A DNA stretch of 64,000 nucleotides, from NCBI RefSeq assembly GCF_030435805.1, contig NC_081303.1:74623910-74687909 (forward strand), given 5' to 3'. Under the pieces are notes generated by a model. It saw nothing but the letters and a program-made list of their open reading frames with translations. It did not search any database and was not told where the DNA came from. Source of the DNA: Mustela lutreola (taxonomy: Eukaryota > Chordata > Mammalia > Carnivora > Mustelidae). Shown here one piece after another: positions 61,572 through 64,000 of the stretch (the stretch's first letter is position 1; each line of letters begins with the position of its first letter). The translations under genes were made by a program, and so were the position numbers.

Positions 61572-63300
61572 AGCGCTGGGCCTGGCCCGGCCGGGCGAGG
61601 ACGAGGGGCTCCTCCGGGTCCTGTTCCCGCGGGCTGTCTCGGCGGCGCCCTCTGCACCGCGCACGGCTCTGGCCCCTCCGCCAGGCGACTCCGCCTTTTG
61701 GGCCGGCGCCGTCCGCCGCCCCGGCCCGCCCCCGGCCCCGCCCCACCCCGCCCGGAGCGCGGCGGCCGCGGGGCTTGGGGGCTGGGAGCTGGAGGAGGTG
61801 GAGGCGGTGGGGGAGGGGAGGGCCGCGGAGCCGAGCTGGCTCCGAGCGCCGGCCGCGACCAAGGTGCTCGGCGCCGCGGCTTCGCTCGCTGGCGGCTCTG
61901 CAGGCGACCCCGTGGGCCTGTGCGGGGCTCTGGGTCTGTGTCCCCCGGCCCCGTGGCGTGCGGGAGAAGGGAACGAGCCGCACGTGCAGGTCTGCGAACG
62001 CGCGGGTCTGGCGGGCCGCAAGGTCGTCCGCAGGCCGCGCACCTTTCCCGAGCCTGGCACGCCCGGGCTCGGCCGCCCCTCCGCACACGCGCTGTTTGTT
62101 TTTGTTGGGTTTGTCACTGTTGTCTTTGTTCGGGAGATTGTGTCATCGCCTGGATGCCGGGAATAAAGTGCGACCCTGTGTGATCGAGTGTGTCACGCGT
62201 GCGGCCGGGGCTAAGGGCGCCTCTGCCCGTCATTAACAGCGCGAGCGAGGGACATTCGGGCTCCTGGGCGTTCTCTCTCGTTTCCAGTGCGCCAAAGGGC
62301 GCTAGTGACGTGCCTGAGCGCGCGCGTGTGCGCCGACACACGTGGGTACCGAGCGAAGGGGCTTTGAAAACGGAGTGAGAGTCCGGGCCTTCACCGAAGG
62401 TGACTAACTGGGGCCACGCCTGTGCACGTGTTGGTGAACGGCGTGTCTACACAGGGGCAACGTGCACCGGCGAGCGGGGCCTGCGGGGGGCGGCGGGGAC
62501 TCGCACGGCGGCCCCCGGGCCGGGCGGCGGAGGCTCCGGGCCGGCGGGACCCTCCCCCTCGCCAGGCGCTCCCACCCGCTGGACTTGGCCTCCCCGAGCC
62601 CCGCTCCCCGCCGGGATCTGCTGGCGTCTGGAGCAGGGTCGGCGCGAGGGAGGACAGGTGTTGGCCGAGGCTCGCGTGTGCGTCTGGAGCGGAGGCCCGA
62701 GGCCGTGTGCCTGCGTGCGTTCGGTGGCTCGTGTGTGTCACCGCGTGGCAGTCCGCGCGCCCGGCTGGCGTGGCCAGCGTGTGCGCCTTCCTGGCGGGCC
62801 CTTCCCCGCCGCTGCACCTCGCCGGAAGCTGCAGACCCGGGGCTCCCGGCCGGCTCGGGCCCAGCTCCCTGCAGCCCAGGCCGTTTCATCCTCTTCTTTT
62901 ACGGCCGGGCCTGGCGACAGCGCCTGTAATTACACGCGGCCGCGACGCCGCTGCCAGTTGGGCGCGGAGGTCCCGCGGGGGAGGAGCCCGGGGCGAGGAG
63001 GGCCGGGGGCGGGGGGTGCTGGCCTCCGAGGGCCGCGGGCGGCAGGAGGCGAGACCCGCCCCGCGGACTGTAAACACCTCGGAGCGTAACCGAGTGTCTG
63101 CGTCCCGCCCGGCTCCGCGCTCCCGCCCCCACCCCCCGTGGCGCGCCCGGCCCGGCGGTGGCAGACGTGCGGCGCGCGGCTCCCGCGGGTCCGAAGTCCA
63201 GCCGCCCACCACCCCAGGGTGGCGCCTCGCGCGCGCTTGGCTCACCTGGGAGGACACCTGGGTGTGGGCTTCCTACGTGCCCCTGGCGAGATCACCCGAT
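61440..63300. other. EFNA1 CpG island and upstream GC-rich block
   Basis: The island covers EFNA1 exon 1 and runs about 1.7 kb upstream. GC boxes occur in 61690-61780. A plus-strand AATAAA at 62162-62167 lies upstream of EFNA1. No coding exon was recognised. Confidence 0.6.
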
Positions 63301-64000
63301 CCCTGCTCCGGGGATCGCCGCTCCGCGAGCGCAGGGTCTGTTTGTCCACGGCCGCGCCAGCCCGGCACCTGGCGCACGTGGTAGTTGGTCCGTCGGTGTT
63401 CGTGGAGGGAGGGAAATCCCCGCAGACGGAGGGGCCAGCTCCTGCGGGACTCACTGCTCTGAAAAGAAGCCGGGAGAGGGTTACGGAGGGGAGGGTTGGT
63501 GGCAGCTCCTCAGAGGGGGTGGCCCTGGGTTGCCCGCCACAGGAGACGGCTTGGGGCACACCCCCGTTTCCCGACCGCGGGGCCTGGAGGCCGGAACGTG
63601 TGGGGTCCCTGGGCTGCGCCGCTCGGCCGGGCAGGTTCGGGCGCGCTCCGCCCAGCCTGGCGGGGCCATGTCCGTTCCCGCTCTGCCTGCGTCTAGGGCT
63701 GGGGCAGGGCTGGGGCGAGCCGGGTGGGGAGGTGGTGGGGGCCTCTCCCAGCTTGGCGCTGTCCCCAGTTTTCTCGCTTGAGGCTTTGGTTCCTTTTTGG
63801 TCCCTTCGCTCCCGGTATTCGTGTCGGGGGTCGTTTGTCAGACTCGATGGGGCACCTCAGGTGCAGATGTTAAGGGCACCAGGGTAAGGGGGAGCCTAAG
63901 GTGAAATTCCTGCCCTTGGGAAGCCCCCAGGCCAGTAGGGGACAGGAGAGACAGCCACTGGCTTGGGGCTGTAGCCCGAGCTGCTGTCCACCGCGCCCCT
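63300..64000. other. Window end, no gene recognised
   Basis: GC-rich falling to ordinary composition. Open frames here run off or through the window end without resemblance to a known protein. In the conserved block the next gene would be another ephrin-A, beyond the window. Confidence 0.4.

Overview
The window is mammalian nuclear DNA from a carnivore. Nine multi-exon or single-exon protein genes and one microRNA gene can be read, in the order GBA1 (+), MTX1 (-), THBS3 (+), MIR92B (-), MUC1 (+), TRIM46 (-), KRTCAP2 (+), DPM3 (+), SLC50A1 (-), EFNA1 (-). This is the conserved block known from human 1q22, presented in the opposite orientation. Every spliced reading frame was assembled by hand from GT/AG borders. 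The predicted lengths (536, 317, 956, 961, 759, 136, 92, 221 and 205 residues) match the human proteins as I recall them, except MUC1. The interspersed tRNA-derived SINEs carry the head GGGTGGCTCAGTGGGTTAAA followed by GCCTCTGCCTTCGGCTC, a form I associate with mustelids (ferret, mink, marten or relatives); the order Carnivora is firm, the family is an inference.

Layout. 1-4.8 kb: the GBA1 lysosomal glucocerebrosidase gene with a promoter holding two CLEAR-like boxes. 5.2-9.7 kb: MTX1 (mitochondrial outer-membrane import), tail to tail with GBA1 and head to head with THBS3 over a shared CpG island. 10.9-20.3 kb: THBS3 in 23 coding exons. 20.7-22.4 kb: a CpG island holding the miR-92b hairpin and its likely promoter on the minus strand. 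22.7-27.7 kb: MUC1, whose mucin domain here is 54 perfect-register copies of a 12-residue, histidine-rich unit, unlike the 20-residue human repeat. 28.6-37.6 kb: TRIM46, tail to tail with MUC1 and head to head with KRTCAP2 (38.3-41.1 kb). 41.1-51.8 kb: a gene-poor spacer packed with carnivore SINEs and old repeats. 51.8-55.1 kb: DPM3 and SLC50A1, tail to tail. 56-61.6 kb: EFNA1, upstream of which the window ends in GC-rich non-coding sequence.

The genes do not form one pathway. They share compact, mostly alternating transcription units with paired promoters and closely spaced 3' ends. GBA1 (lysosome), DPM3 and KRTCAP2 (ER glycosylation machinery), MUC1 and EFNA1 (cell-surface glycoproteins), THBS3 (matrix), TRIM46 (axonal microtubules), MTX1 (mitochondrion) and SLC50A1 (sugar transport) are neighbours by ancestry rather than by function.

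No foreign or wholly new system was found. The strongest observations are the lineage-specific MUC1 repeat with its nested higher-order structure and altered signalling tail, the RFX X-box cluster upstream of miR-92b, the loss of the second GBA1 start codon, the frame-scrambled MTX1 N-terminal extension, an in-frame duplicated splice donor in TRIM46, and two SINEs that used the same target site in succession.
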